From positions 62,001-126,000 of the forward strand of contig NZ_JAMQJY010000003.1 in the NCBI RefSeq assembly GCF_023703085.1: a stretch of DNA of 64,000 bases. Reading direction: 5' to 3'. This document shows positions 27,121-36,492 of the stretch, piece by piece. Both the position numbers and the translations under genes were made by a program. Every line of letters starts with the position of its first letter. Position 1 is the stretch's first letter. This DNA is from Alkalicoccobacillus plakortidis. Lineage in GTDB: Bacteria; Bacillota; Bacilli; Bacillales; Bacillaceae_D. The notes beneath the pieces were generated by a model. That model was not told the origin of the DNA. It did no database searches and saw nothing but the letters and a program-made list of their open reading frames with translations.

Positions 27121-28254
27121 TCAGCGAAAACGACTCAGTTTAAACAAATCAATTGGGTGAAGCAATGGTTGTTCTAACGCCATCTGACTTAAAAGTTTGC
27201 CAATGACACTCGCAAACTTAAACCCGTGCCCCGAGAAACCACCCGCAAACATAATGTGAGGGTGATCAGGATGCCAATCTACGATAAAATCTTCGTCTGG
27301 AGATTGATCATAGATACAAACGCCACCTCTAATGAGTTCGCCTGACGCTTGAGAAAGGTAGGCATCTAGTAATAGTCGTAACTCTGCCTCATCCTCCTCG
27401 TACGCACCAAACGTTCGATTCAACTGATCAGGAGTAGTCAGTTGCCCCCCATCATGCCGACCAAGCTTAAATCCAGCCCCCTTATAATCTGGGAATCCAT
27501 AATACAAACCAAATGAAGTATCAAACACAACACAAGGAAACTGCAAATCATTATACAGATTCTCTCGCTTCGGCTTGAACCAAGCAAACGTTTTGCGGAT
27601 CGGCTCGATAGGCATATTGATTTGTGGAAGCAGCTCATGAGTCCAGGCACCAGCTGTCACAATGAGTTTCTTTGCTCTAAAATTGTGTGTAGCAGACGTA
27701 ACCGATACCTCATCATTTTTTGCATCAACATCAAGAACCAGTTCATTTTCAAAGAAAACAGCACCATGCTTTTGAGCTAGCTCCTTATAAGCTCGTACAC
27801 ACTCCTCACTCAATAAAAATCCCGCCAACGTATCCAAAACACCCATGTACTCTTTTGTGAGCTTGATTTCTGGCCATCGTGTCATAATTTCCTCAGATGT
27901 TAACACCTCATGCGGCAAATCATGAGTCGTTGAACTATGTAGAACCTCATCTATAAAATTCGAACCCTCTCTGCCCATCAACAGCGCACCAGACTGAATA
28001 TAAAGCGTTCGCTTCGATTCCTGCTCTAACTCTCGCCAAAGTTCATACGCACATTTCACAAGTGGCACATAACTTTGCCCCTCACTATAACCAAAACGCA
28101 GCATCCGTGTTTGACCATGATGACTACCCTTTTCATTCGGAACGGTCTCCCTATCAATGACGGCTACTCTTTGATTCGCTTTCGCCAAATAATAAGCCGC
28201 AGCCACCCCCATCGATCCCCCACCAACAACTATCACATCATATTCATACTCCAT
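27121..28254 (-). CDS. Monomeric sarcosine oxidase / N-methyl amino acid oxidase (SoxA/SolA family)
   Basis: A 377-aa FAD-dependent oxidase of the MSOX/MTOX group. N-terminal dinucleotide fold VIVVGGGSMGVAAAYYLA, then SHHGQTRMLRFGY, typical of the family. The C-terminal GGVCIYDQSPDEDFIVDWHP holds the cysteine that in MSOX carries covalent FAD, and AGGFSGHGFKFASVIGKLL is the second flavin-contact motif. These enzymes demethylate sarcosine or related secondary amines, giving glycine, formaldehyde and H2O2. The exact substrate cannot be decided. The gene ends just before the dppA promoter and has its own upstream region. Confidence 0.88.
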   Translation of the reverse strand: MEYEYDVIVVGGGSMGVAAAYYLAKANQRVAVIDRETVPNEKGSHHGQTRMLRFGYSEGQSYVPLVKCAYELWRELEQESKRTLYIQSGALLMGREGSNFIDEVLHSSTTHDLPHEVLTSEEIMTRWPEIKLTKEYMGVLDTLAGFLLSEECVRAYKELAQKHGAVFFENELVLDVDAKNDEVSVTSATHNFRAKKLIVTAGAWTHELLPQINMPIEPIRKTFAWFKPKRENLYNDLQFPCVVFDTSFGLYYGFPDYKGAGFKLGRHDGGQLTTPDQLNRTFGAYEEDEAELRLLLDAYLSQASGELIRGGVCIYDQSPDEDFIVDWHPDHPHIMFAGGFSGHGFKFASVIGKLLSQMALEQPLLHPIDLFKLSRFR

Positions 28255-28348
28255 CTCTGTTCACTTCCTTTTTTAGTAGTGTAGCGGATTTGCGTTTGTA
28301 TGAATAGAGGATGAAAGGGGGGAGGGGTTTGGTATGAGGGCTTGGGCT

Positions 28349-28722
28349 CTTGCTCCCACCTCCAAAATTCAAATGCACTTCATAAAAATGACCATTTTTA
28401 TGAAGTTATTTTGGTTGACTGGCTTGGTTTGTGGTGTGCTGGCTTGGTTTGTGGTGTGCTGGCTTGGTTACTGGCGACTCTTTCTACACGCGGCGGCCTC
28501 TTCCCACACGCAAGACCCTCCTTTCTACATGCGGTGGCCTCTTCCCACATGCGAGATCCTCCTTTCTACATGCGGCGGCCTCCTCCCACACGCGAGATCC
28601 TCCTTTCTACATGCGGCACCATCCTTTCCACTCACGGCGTCCTCCCCTCCGCGCGCGACGGTCTATCCATCTTGCTCCCACCCTCAAATTCAATTTCACT
28701 TCATAAAAACGGACATTTTTAT
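28349..28722. repeat. Repeat-rich intergenic island: flanking 52-bp direct repeats around GC-rich tandem repeats
   Basis: Two similar copies at 28349-28400 and 28671-28722 begin CTTGCTCCCAC and end in a CTTCATAAAAA...ATTTTTAT inverted repeat. The left copy has a perfect 12-bp stem (28378-28405). Between them lie a 20-bp tandem repeat (TGGCTTGGTTTGTGGTGTGC, about 2.5 copies, 28420-28475) and a GC-rich array of a 41-bp unit, itself two ~20-bp halves (CCTTTCTACATGCGGCGG / CCTCTTCCCACACGCGAGA), about 3.5 copies to 28660. All three forward frames stay partly open because of the periodicity, but there is no ribosome site, so I call it non-coding. Confidence 0.8.
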
Positions 28723-28891
28723 TCCTTATTTCCCTTGTCCTTGCTTGTTTCCTCCGCACTCCCCCAACGGGTCACGCCGAAACCATCTCCTTCAAATATT
28801 TACCCAAGATTCATTTCTTTCTTTTCTCTAAATAGTTGAGGTATGATTAGTGATTATAGGTTATAAAATTTAGAGTGAATCAGGTGAATGA

Positions 28892-29821
28892 ATGAATAGG
28901 CAAAATGAGGCTACTATGGCTGTTTTATTGGGAGCCGGGGCATATGTGCTATGGGGTGTGATGCCTCTTTATTGGAAGATGGCAGGTGATGTATCGTCTG
29001 CAGAGGTGTTAGCGTATCGCATTATTTGGGCATTTATTTTTATGGTGATTGCCCTAGTTATAATGGGTAAGCTTATGGAAGTGTTGCGTGAAATGAAGGT
29101 TGTTTGGCAAAACAAAAAAAGTCTGATTGCAATCTCTGCAGCATCTGTGCTCATTACAGCGAATTGGTTTATCTTTATTTTTGCGGTGAATAGTGACCGA
29201 ATTATTGATGCAAGTCTTGGATATTATATTAATCCGTTAATGAATGTGCTTTTAGCAACTGTTATTCTAAAGGAACAATTAACGAGGCTTGAGAAATATT
29301 CGGTCGTGTTAGCGTTTGTTGGGGTTTTAATCTTAACGATTTATTATGGCCATGTTCCGTGGGCATCAATTCTACTAGCGATATCATTTTGTTCTTATGG
29401 GTTCATTAAACGATCTGTCCCCATTCGACCGTGGACTGGATTAACTGTTGAAACACTTTTAATGGCTCCCTTTGCTCTTCTTTTTCTGATTTTGCTTCCT
29501 GATGCATCATATTTTTCAGAGTCTGCATCAACCATGCTTGTACTCGCGGGAACTGGAGTTATTACCGCTATTCCGCTCCTTCTGTTTGCAGCTGCTGCTC
29601 AGAAGCTCAGCTTTACGGTGATTGGATTCTTGCAGTATATTGCGCCGACGTTTATGCTGATTATTGGAGTCTTTATTTATCATGAACCATTTTCAAGCAT
29701 TCAACTAGCAGCCTTTATCTGTATTTGGATTGCTTTAGGTCTCTTCACGTATTCAAAGTTAAATACAAGAAGACGTTCGAAAAAATTAGCAAATACACAA
29801 CAACCAAGCTTAGGTCTTTAA
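28892..29821 (+). CDS. rarD: EamA family transporter RarD
   Basis: A 309-aa ten-helix drug/metabolite transporter superfamily protein. RarD signatures: GAYVLWGVMPLYWKMAGDVS near the start, NWFIFIFAVNSDRIIDASLG (typical NW...N motif) and SLGYYINPLMNVLLATVIL, and later QYIAPTFMLIIGVFIYHEPF. Substrate is not established for most RarD proteins, although chloramphenicol sensitivity was the original phenotype. The next gene starts 20 nt downstream of its stop with its own good ribosome site, so the two are probably co-transcribed. Confidence 0.92.
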   Translation: MNRQNEATMAVLLGAGAYVLWGVMPLYWKMAGDVSSAEVLAYRIIWAFIFMVIALVIMGKLMEVLREMKVVWQNKKSLIAISAASVLITANWFIFIFAVNSDRIIDASLGYYINPLMNVLLATVILKEQLTRLEKYSVVLAFVGVLILTIYYGHVPWASILLAISFCSYGFIKRSVPIRPWTGLTVETLLMAPFALLFLILLPDASYFSESASTMLVLAGTGVITAIPLLLFAAAAQKLSFTVIGFLQYIAPTFMLIIGVFIYHEPFSSIQLAAFICIWIALGLFTYSKLNTRRRSKKLANTQQPSLGL

Positions 29822-29840
29822 ATTGAAAGGAGACTGTTCA

Positions 29841-30878
29841 ATGAGTTTATTTCGAGGATATATTGGAACCTACACAAAAGAGGATAGTAAAGGAATTTAT
29901 ACTTTCACTCTTGATACTGAAAAGAAAGCCTTACAAAATCTTGAGGTAGCAGCGGAGTTAGGAAATCCTACATACGTTAATCTGGATGAGGATCAAACTC
30001 ACTTGTATTCAGTAGTAAAGGACGGATCAGAAGGTGGAGTCGCTTCATTTAAAATTGACAAAGAGACTGGTAAACTGACTCATCTTACTACCGAATTAAC
30101 GGATGATGGATCACCTTGCCACGTAAGTGTAAACGAAGGGGCAGCAGTCACGGCCAACTACCACAGTGGTAGAATTACGCTTTTCCCACTTCAAGCAGAT
30201 GGTGGCGTTACTCCAGCAGCTTCTTATGCCCAGCATGTAGGAACTGGTCCACATGAGCGTCAAGAAAAACCACATGCGCATTATGCCGGATTCACTCCAG
30301 ATAACCAATATGTTGTTGCCGTTGATCTAGGAACAGATCAGCTCGTCACTTATTCATATGAAAATCAAAAGTTAACGGAAGTCGGTAGTTATACCTTTAA
30401 TCCTGGATCTGGACCTAGACATCTTGCGTTCCATCCAAAGGAAAAATATGTGTATGTGTTCACTGAGATTAGCAATGAAATAGTTACCCTTGCTTATGAT
30501 GATGTACCAAACGCATTCAAAGAGGTACAAGTTGTTTCTACCCTTCCTGATGATTTTCTAGAAAATAGTCAAGGTAGTGCGATTCACATTTCTTCAGATG
30601 GACGATTTGTTTATGCGGCTAACAGAGGACATGACAGCATTGTTGTTTATGAAGTGAATCCATATTCAGGTGAGCTTTCCCTTATCCAACGTGTGCCTTC
30701 AGCGGGTAACTGGCCAAGAGATTTTGTCCTTGATCCAACCGAAGATTTTGTCATTGTTTCTAATGAAGAAACGGGTAATGTTGTTTTATTTGAACGAAAT
30801 CAAGAGGATGGAACGATTACACAGCTCGATTCATCCATTAATGTGTCCAAGCCAGTATGTATCAAGTTTTTAAAGTAA
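29841..30878 (+). CDS. Lactonase family protein, seven-bladed beta-propeller (YkgB/Pgl-like)
   Basis: A 345-aa protein. I chose ATG 29841 (MSLFRGYIGTYTKEDSKGIY) after GAAAGGAG rather than the frame start at 29823. Family repeats are visible: GYIGTYT at the start, NPTYVNLDEDQTHLYSV, GSPCHVSVNEG, GPRHLAFHPKEKYVYV, HISSDGRFVYAANRGHDSIV and PRDFVLDPTEDFVIVSNEETG. This family includes 6-phosphogluconolactonase (Pgl/YkgB) of the pentose phosphate pathway. The exact substrate is not proven here. A strong terminator follows. Confidence 0.88.
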   Translation: MSLFRGYIGTYTKEDSKGIYTFTLDTEKKALQNLEVAAELGNPTYVNLDEDQTHLYSVVKDGSEGGVASFKIDKETGKLTHLTTELTDDGSPCHVSVNEGAAVTANYHSGRITLFPLQADGGVTPAASYAQHVGTGPHERQEKPHAHYAGFTPDNQYVVAVDLGTDQLVTYSYENQKLTEVGSYTFNPGSGPRHLAFHPKEKYVYVFTEISNEIVTLAYDDVPNAFKEVQVVSTLPDDFLENSQGSAIHISSDGRFVYAANRGHDSIVVYEVNPYSGELSLIQRVPSAGNWPRDFVLDPTEDFVIVSNEETGNVVLFERNQEDGTITQLDSSINVSKPVCIKFLK

Positions 30879-30886
30879 ACGAGTAT

Positions 30887-30929
30887 AAACGGCTTCTATG
30901 CAGGTTATCTGTATAGAAGCCCGTTTTTT
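30887..30929 (+). terminator. Terminator after the lactonase gene
   Basis: CTTCTATGCAG pairs with CTGTATAGAAG, extended by AAACGG/CCGTTT with a bulged C, then T6. Confidence 0.9.
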
Positions 30930-30957
30930 GGTCTGATTATAAAGGAGCTACTGCATC

Positions 30958-32172
30958 ATGAATCAACACAGCCATTTTTTTTCGAACAAAAAGAACCTAT
31001 TACTTATACTTGGAATTGCCGTTATTGCGTTTAACTTGCGTCCAGCTATCACATCCGTTGGACCAGTCATTGGATCCATTCGTACAGACTTTGGATTATC
31101 AAATGGAGCTGCTGGCCTTATTACAACTCTTCCTTTGTTATCATTTGCTATTCTTTCTCCCATTGCCCCAAGGATTGGTCAAAAACTTGGGTTTGAAGGC
31201 GCCATTGTAGCCGGCCTATGTGTGCTTTTACTGGGCATTGTGTTGCGTGCCACTGGGTTCTTATCCTTTTTATTTATTGGAACAGCTTTAGTTGGAGTCG
31301 GTATTGCTATTTGTAATGTGCTATTACCCGGGCTTGCCAAGCTACATTTCCCTTTAAAAGTTGGCTTAATTACAAGTGTTTATTCCACCTTGATGTCTGT
31401 TTTTGCTGCCCTAGCATCCGGTATTACTGTACCTCTTGCTGAAGGAGCTGGACTTGGATGGAACACCACACTCTTTTTATGGGGTGGACTCGTTCTGCTT
31501 GGGCTTGCTGTTTGGGTGCCGCAGCTACGCGGAAAAAATAGTGAACCACGGCCAGAAGAAGTTCAACCCTTATCGAGTTCACTATGGAAATCGCCAATCG
31601 CCTGGCAGGTCACACTTTTTATGGGTTTGCAGTCATTCCTTTTTTACTCATCCGTTGCTTGGTTACCGGAAATCATGCAAAGCCACGGTATGAATATTGC
31701 GGCTGCCGGATGGATGCTCTCATTGATGCAGTTCGCTGGACTTCCAGGCAACTTTCTAGCACCAATTATTGCAGGCAAAATGAAAGATCAACGTGCGATT
31801 GTCATTGTTATCAGTATTTTTTACACATTGGGAGTTTGCGGATTAATTATTGGAGGAAGTACAACGTTTCTTGTGATCTCAATCATTCTAATGGGACTTG
31901 CTTCTGGATCTAGTATTAGTCTTGCTTTGACGTTAATTGGATTACGAAGTGCAAACGCCAAACAAGCATCCAAACTATCAGGAATGTCTCAATCCCTCGG
32001 CTATCTTCTTGCTGCGTCAGGTCCAATTGTCATCGGATTGGTCTTTGACTTCTTTCATACATGGACAGCGCCATTGCTCTTATTCATCGTGATCCTAGCT
32101 GCGATGGTCATTACAGGACTTGGAGCTGGACGGAATCAATATGCAGTACGTGAATTAGAAGCCGGCAACTAA
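30958..32172 (+). CDS. MFS transporter, CynX/NimT family
   Basis: A 404-aa, 12-helix major facilitator. The N-terminal FNLRPAITSVGPVIGSIRTD is the signature of the CynX/NimT group (B. subtilis YycB relatives), followed by GLITTLPLLSFAILSPIAPR and ALVGVGIAICNVLLPGLAK. AAAGGAG precedes the ATG. Members export or import cyanate, 2-nitroimidazole or unknown anions; no substrate can be inferred. It stands between two strong terminators, so it is monocistronic. Confidence 0.9.
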   Translation: MNQHSHFFSNKKNLLLILGIAVIAFNLRPAITSVGPVIGSIRTDFGLSNGAAGLITTLPLLSFAILSPIAPRIGQKLGFEGAIVAGLCVLLLGIVLRATGFLSFLFIGTALVGVGIAICNVLLPGLAKLHFPLKVGLITSVYSTLMSVFAALASGITVPLAEGAGLGWNTTLFLWGGLVLLGLAVWVPQLRGKNSEPRPEEVQPLSSSLWKSPIAWQVTLFMGLQSFLFYSSVAWLPEIMQSHGMNIAAAGWMLSLMQFAGLPGNFLAPIIAGKMKDQRAIVIVISIFYTLGVCGLIIGGSTTFLVISIILMGLASGSSISLALTLIGLRSANAKQASKLSGMSQSLGYLLAASGPIVIGLVFDFFHTWTAPLLLFIVILAAMVITGLGAGRNQYAVRELEAGN

Positions 32173-32177
32173 AATAA

Positions 32178-32224
32178 TTAAAAAACAAGCGAAACAGACA
32201 CGTTGTCCAGTTCGCTTGTTTTTT
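32178..32224. terminator. Bidirectional terminator
   Basis: A 12-bp stem AAACAAGCGAA/TTCGCTTGTTT with T6 on the right and A-runs on the left serves the rightward MFS gene and the leftward ald gene. Confidence 0.9.
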
Positions 32225-32254
32225 ATTTTATTATGTTCTTGTCCTGTTAAAAGA

Positions 32255-33371
32255 TCAGCTTAACGCCTCTTCAAGCGTCGCATACGTATATCCGAGATCA
32301 CGTGCAACGGCTTCATAGGTTATTCTACCGTTTGCCACATTTAACCCAAGAGCAAGTGATGGGTTATCAAGCATCGCCTGTTTTGGTCCTTTATCGGCAA
32401 TTTGTTTTGCGTACGGTATGGTCACGTTTGTTAGTGCGATTGTTGATGTACGTGGCACAGCACCGGGCATGTTGGCAACAGCGTAGTGGATAATACTGTG
32501 CTTTGTATACGTCGGATCATCATGTGTTGTGATCGTATCCGCTGTTTCAATAATTCCACCTTGGTCAATGGCGACATCAACCACTACACTGCCTGGTTTC
32601 ATTGATTGAATCATTTGCTCTGAAACCAATTTTGGTGCTTTTGCTCCAGGTATCAGCACAGCTCCAATAACAAGATCAGCCTCTTGAACGGCCTCAGCAA
32701 TGTTCAATGGGTTAGACATAATTGTGTGCACATCTCTTCCGAATTGATCATCAATCTGTCTTAATCGTTCTGCACTTAAATCAAGCATTGTCACATCTGC
32801 CCCAAGACCTACAGCGATTTTGGCCGCATTTGTGCCTACTACACCAGCTCCAATAATCGCCACTTTGCCACGCTTCACTCCTGGTACACCGCCGAGAAGA
32901 ATGCCTTTGCCGCCTTTAGGTTTTTCTAAAAACTGTGCGCCGATCTGCGTTGCCATACGCCCTGCCACTTCACTCATTGGCGTTAACAACGGAAGGGTCC
33001 TGTTCACTTCAACCGTTTCGTAGGCAATTGCTGTTACACCACTATCAGCCAATGCTTTTGCAAGTTTTGGTTCAGCTGCAAGGTGAAGATACGTAAAGAG
33101 AATCAGTCCCTCGCGAAAATAAAGATACTCTGATTCTAAAGGCTCCTTTACCTTAATGACCATCTCTGCTGTTTGCCACGTTTCTTTTGCTGTTTGTACA
33201 ATCGTCGCACCAGCGATTTCATATTCATAGTCGGAGAAGCCACTCCCTTCTCCTGCTCCAACTTCAATAAATAGCTGATGTCCTCCATCAACAAGTGTAG
33301 ACACTCCAGCTTGGTGTGATAGCCACTCGGTTCTCATTGTTTTTGATTTCTTTTGGTATCGCAATAATCAT
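32255..33371 (-). CDS. ald: Alanine dehydrogenase (one-base frameshift near the N-terminus)
   Basis: NAD-dependent L-alanine dehydrogenase, 371 aa after repair. The downstream frame starts only in the middle of the first domain, but upstream on the minus strand [20 protein letters not shown] is encoded from ATG 33371 with AGGAGG at 7 nt. The two frames join if one base is removed from GCTTGG at 33309-33314, giving [15 protein letters not shown]. Catalytic and binding motifs: [32 protein letters not shown] (NAD fold), and [12 protein letters not shown]. It makes pyruvate and ammonium from alanine, important in sporulation. It lies downstream of adeR, its PucR-type activator in B. subtilis, but separated by a terminator, so it probably has its own promoter. 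Confidence 0.94.
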
Positions 33372-33454
33372 ATCCATTCCTCCTACACTCTACTATTCCC
33401 TTTTTTTAGTATAGTAAAAGAAGACCTGTCTGACATCGTGATATTTCCAAAACG

Positions 33455-33496
33455 AAAAACGCTCTATTTGTTTATTTTAACAAACAGAACGTTTTT
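33455..33496 (-). terminator. Terminator between adeR and ald
   Basis: On the minus strand AAAAACGTTCTGTTTGTT pairs with AACAAATAGAGCGTTTTT, with one G-U, in a long stem. It separates adeR from ald. Confidence 0.85.
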
Positions 33497-34691
33497 ATTT
33501 GTCCATCATGATTAGATCTAGGTAAAGACCCATACGATCGCTTGGATCCTTTAGTGAAAAGTTGCCGATACTTTCAAGGCGTTTGACTCTATAGGTTAAG
33601 GTATTAACATGTACATGAAGTTGCTTGGCTACCTCGTTCATATTGCCGTCTCGTTTTAAAAGTAAAACCAATGTCTCAAACAATTGTGTGCCTTGCTTCG
33701 TATCATAATCTTTTATTAATTCAATACCTGGATGTATACATATTGCCTCTGATAACTGATCAACGTATTTAAAAACACCAAGATCTTGGTAGATGTGGGC
33801 TGTATCAAGCTCTTCAGGGTACCTTTTTTTAAGGGAAAGAATGTGTATCGCCTCTTGATAACTTTTCGAAATGCTATCATACCCATTTACAAATGAACCA
33901 CAGCAGCTCTCCTTCTGTTTGATGACAAAGCGCTCCTGAAGCTGCCCTGTAAGCTTCTGCAAAAACAGACGGCGATCTTGTACATCCTTTGCCTTCACTA
34001 AACAAATGAGCTTGCGATCGTCCCATAAAAATAATGGAATGGTGTCTTGATAAGAAGCTTGTAGCATGTACTCAATGTGGCGTTTTGATTCTTCATCCTG
34101 CTCTTCAAAGACTAAAATGCTTATAAAAACAGGATCATTAGATTGGATTTGGGCAAGATACAGCTCCGAATGGATCCTATCTGAATAATCACCCAGCAAC
34201 AGCTGCCACAATAATTCTTGACGGCTTTTATGCGTTTGCTTTCGTTGCCTACTAAGCTTCAGAAGTTCTTGTTTCGCTGTTGCTGCTGCATCTTTTAACA
34301 ATTCAATTTCAGTGTCTAACAGCTTTTGCTGATGATCCGATACCCAAATATAACCCAGGACCTCGTCATGCTTCCAAATCGAAACAGCCACCCGGCTCCC
34401 AAGACCAAACTCTTGAATTTCTGGCACTCGAACGGGTTCCCTTGTTTGATTAAGCGCAGGAATAATGCCGTCCTTCCAAAAACGATTAATGAGTTTTTCC
34501 GGAACTCGTCTTGATATAATGGTTGAGATTCTGGCTTCGTCTGCGCCATCACCATGCGTACTATATGCAAGTAGTTGATGGTTTGCATCTTCAATAGTCA
34601 CCGGACAATGTAGATAAAAGCTAATCATCTCGGCAAATTCCTCAAGGGATCTAAAGGGTTGGCGAAAAGCGTGAGATGTTGTACGTGTCAT
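33495..34691 (-). CDS. adeR: PucR-family transcriptional regulator AdeR
   Basis: A 398-aa regulator. I prefer ATG 34691 (MTRTTSHAFRQPF) after GAGGA; the frame runs on to 34718. The N-terminal GAF-like sensory region includes CPVTIEDANHQLLAYSTHG and GSRVAVSIWKHDEVLGYIWV. The C-terminal PucR helix-turn-helix ends with LFETLVLLLKRDGNMNEVAKQLHVHVNTLTYRVKRLE. In B. subtilis AdeR (YukF) activates ald in response to alanine. Adjacency to ald in the same orientation supports the same job. Confidence 0.9.
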   Translation of the reverse strand: MTRTTSHAFRQPFRSLEEFAEMISFYLHCPVTIEDANHQLLAYSTHGDGADEARISTIISRRVPEKLINRFWKDGIIPALNQTREPVRVPEIQEFGLGSRVAVSIWKHDEVLGYIWVSDHQQKLLDTEIELLKDAAATAKQELLKLSRQRKQTHKSRQELLWQLLLGDYSDRIHSELYLAQIQSNDPVFISILVFEEQDEESKRHIEYMLQASYQDTIPLFLWDDRKLICLVKAKDVQDRRLFLQKLTGQLQERFVIKQKESCCGSFVNGYDSISKSYQEAIHILSLKKRYPEELDTAHIYQDLGVFKYVDQLSEAICIHPGIELIKDYDTKQGTQLFETLVLLLKRDGNMNEVAKQLHVHVNTLTYRVKRLESIGNFSLKDPSDRMGLYLDLIMMDK

Positions 34692-34765
34692 AGCATTCCT
34701 CGCAATCATCGTGCTCAAGCTTTTTTTCCATTATAGCAAGCAGACAATCAGATTGACTATAGCTA

Positions 34766-36193
34766 TTAGCCCTTCTCTTTATAAAGCTCAAGTGCACGCT
34801 TACGCATCGTAGAGTGGTCTACAATTGGCTTCGGATAATGCTTACCTATGATACATCCTGCTTCTTCTTGAGTGTCTTCTGGCATTTTTTCCGGGGCGTG
34901 AATATATTTTGTTGGTACATTCTTTAGTTCTGGCACATACTTACGGATAAAATCTCCTTCTGCATCAAAACGTTCGGATTGACGAGTGGGGTTAAAGATA
35001 CGAAAGTATGGAGCCGCATCCGTTCCCGTTGATGAAGCCCACTGCCAACCACCAATATTAGATGCTGGTTCGTAATCTATTAGCATCTCTTCAAAATAAC
35101 GCTCACCCTCTCGCCAGTCCATCAACAAGTCCTTTGTGAGGAAGGAGGCTACCGCCATGCGCAATCGGTTGTGCATCCACCCAATCTGATTTAATTGCCT
35201 CATGGCTGCATCAATGACCGGAAAACCCGTTTCGCCTTTTTTCCAGGATTCAAGTAGTTCTGCGTCTACATTCCACTCCATACCTCGATACTTTTCAATA
35301 AGCTCTTGATCTTTGCTCTCTGGAAACTGAAAATAGATCATATTATAAAAATCTCGCCATGCAAGTTCCTGGATATATGTATCTGGTCCTTGGGCATTGG
35401 CTTGATCTGCAAGCTCATCCACAATCGTATGATAAACGGTTCGAGCTGAGACGGCACCTGTTCGCAAATATGGCGATAACATGCTTGTACCTGTTAACGC
35501 AGGAAAGTCACGATTTTTCTTATAATCATACATCCTGCTATGAGTAAACTCCTCTAATCGATTAAGTCCATAATCCTCTCCTGCATACTTCCACTTACCG
35601 GTTTTTGTCTCCATTAATTTTTGATAAGCGTTTGTCCCTCTTTTAAAAAGATCTCGTTGATCAATTGCGTATTCTTTCATTTTTTTTAGATCAATTTTTT
35701 GGATAGACGGCTTTTGTAGCTGCTGCCATTGCTTATAGTAAGAAGAGAACACCTTGTATAACTGCCCATCCTGCTTCTTCACTTCTTCTGCTCCATGAAT
35801 CGTATGATCGATACAAGGGTAGATCGCAACTGAGGTTGATTCAAAGAAATCCTTCACCTCTTGATCTCTTTTGGCACCTCCACCTGTCTCATCCACGTTA
35901 AAAAAGAACTGATCGAGATCTGACACCTGATCTTGCAAGTGACTAAACGCTTGCTCCATGCTCCCCGTCACAAAATGAATCGGCAAGCCTTTTTCTTCAC
36001 ATTTTTCCACATGTTTCATTAATGTCTCATAATAATAATCGTGCCTAGCTGTAAAGGTCTCATTTAAAGTAGGCTGAATATAAAATAAGGCAAGTAGTGC
36101 ATCCTCCTTGCCTAATGAAGCTACCGCCTTCGATAGTGCGGTATGATCATGCAAACGCAGATCTCTTCTAAACCAAACAACAGTTGTACCCAT
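34766..36193 (-). CDS. phr: Deoxyribodipyrimidine photolyase
   Basis: A 475-aa CPD photolyase (class I type). The N-terminal antenna domain begins TTVVWFRRDLRLHDHTAL. The FAD-binding helical domain shows GTSMLSPYLRTGAVSARTVY, ELAWRDFYNMIYFQFPES, a TGFPVIDAAMRQLNQIGWMH segment and NRLRMAVASFLTKDLLMDWR, then IGGWQWASSTGTDAAPYFRI with the electron-relay tryptophans. It uses blue light to split cyclobutane pyrimidine dimers. Full length, and apparently alone in its unit. Confidence 0.96.
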   Translation of the reverse strand: MGTTVVWFRRDLRLHDHTALSKAVASLGKEDALLALFYIQPTLNETFTARHDYYYETLMKHVEKCEEKGLPIHFVTGSMEQAFSHLQDQVSDLDQFFFNVDETGGGAKRDQEVKDFFESTSVAIYPCIDHTIHGAEEVKKQDGQLYKVFSSYYKQWQQLQKPSIQKIDLKKMKEYAIDQRDLFKRGTNAYQKLMETKTGKWKYAGEDYGLNRLEEFTHSRMYDYKKNRDFPALTGTSMLSPYLRTGAVSARTVYHTIVDELADQANAQGPDTYIQELAWRDFYNMIYFQFPESKDQELIEKYRGMEWNVDAELLESWKKGETGFPVIDAAMRQLNQIGWMHNRLRMAVASFLTKDLLMDWREGERYFEEMLIDYEPASNIGGWQWASSTGTDAAPYFRIFNPTRQSERFDAEGDFIRKYVPELKNVPTKYIHAPEKMPEDTQEEAGCIIGKHYPKPIVDHSTMRKRALELYKEKG

Positions 36194-36353
36194 TTTTCCC
36201 CCGCCTTTATTAACTCAATTCTTTTCTATTTCCTTCTTTTACACAATCTAAACAGATCTAGACTTAACTCAGATAGTGGAATTAATTAACATGTTTCAAT
36301 TCTGTGAAATAAGGAATTGTAGAAGTAACAAAACGTGAGAGGATGATAAAAAC

Positions 36354-36425
36354 ATGGTACGTACAATATTAATGATTATTGGTGCAATTGTAGTAATAGG
36401 TGCTGTCCTTTCATTTGTATTTTAA
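36354..36425 (+). CDS. 23-aa hydrophobic peptide
   Basis: Short frame MVRTILMIIGAIVVIGAVLSFVF, one predicted transmembrane helix with an N-terminal Arg. It is preceded by AGAGGATG at a workable distance and followed 23 nt later by a strong terminator, in a gap between two leftward genes. That is the expected setting of a genuine small membrane protein. I do not recognise a family, and expression is unproven. Confidence 0.5.
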   Translation: MVRTILMIIGAIVVIGAVLSFVF

Positions 36426-36448
36426 TAAAAGGTTGTCGCAATTATACA

Positions 36449-36488
36449 TCAAAAAGAAGCTGTCCCAAGTGGTTGGGGCAGCTTTTGT
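36449..36488. terminator. Terminator between the small ORF and thrC
   Basis: AAGCTGTCCCAA pairs with TTGGGGCAGCTT across GTGG. T-rich on the right and A-rich on the left, so it can serve the 23-aa ORF and the convergent threonine synthase gene. Confidence 0.88.
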
Positions 36489-36492
36489 TTAT

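Noticed and set aside
28334-28839. Overlapping open frames of up to 165 codons in three frames
   Set aside because: They arise from GC-rich periodic sequence with few stops, have no ribosome sites and show no protein-like composition.
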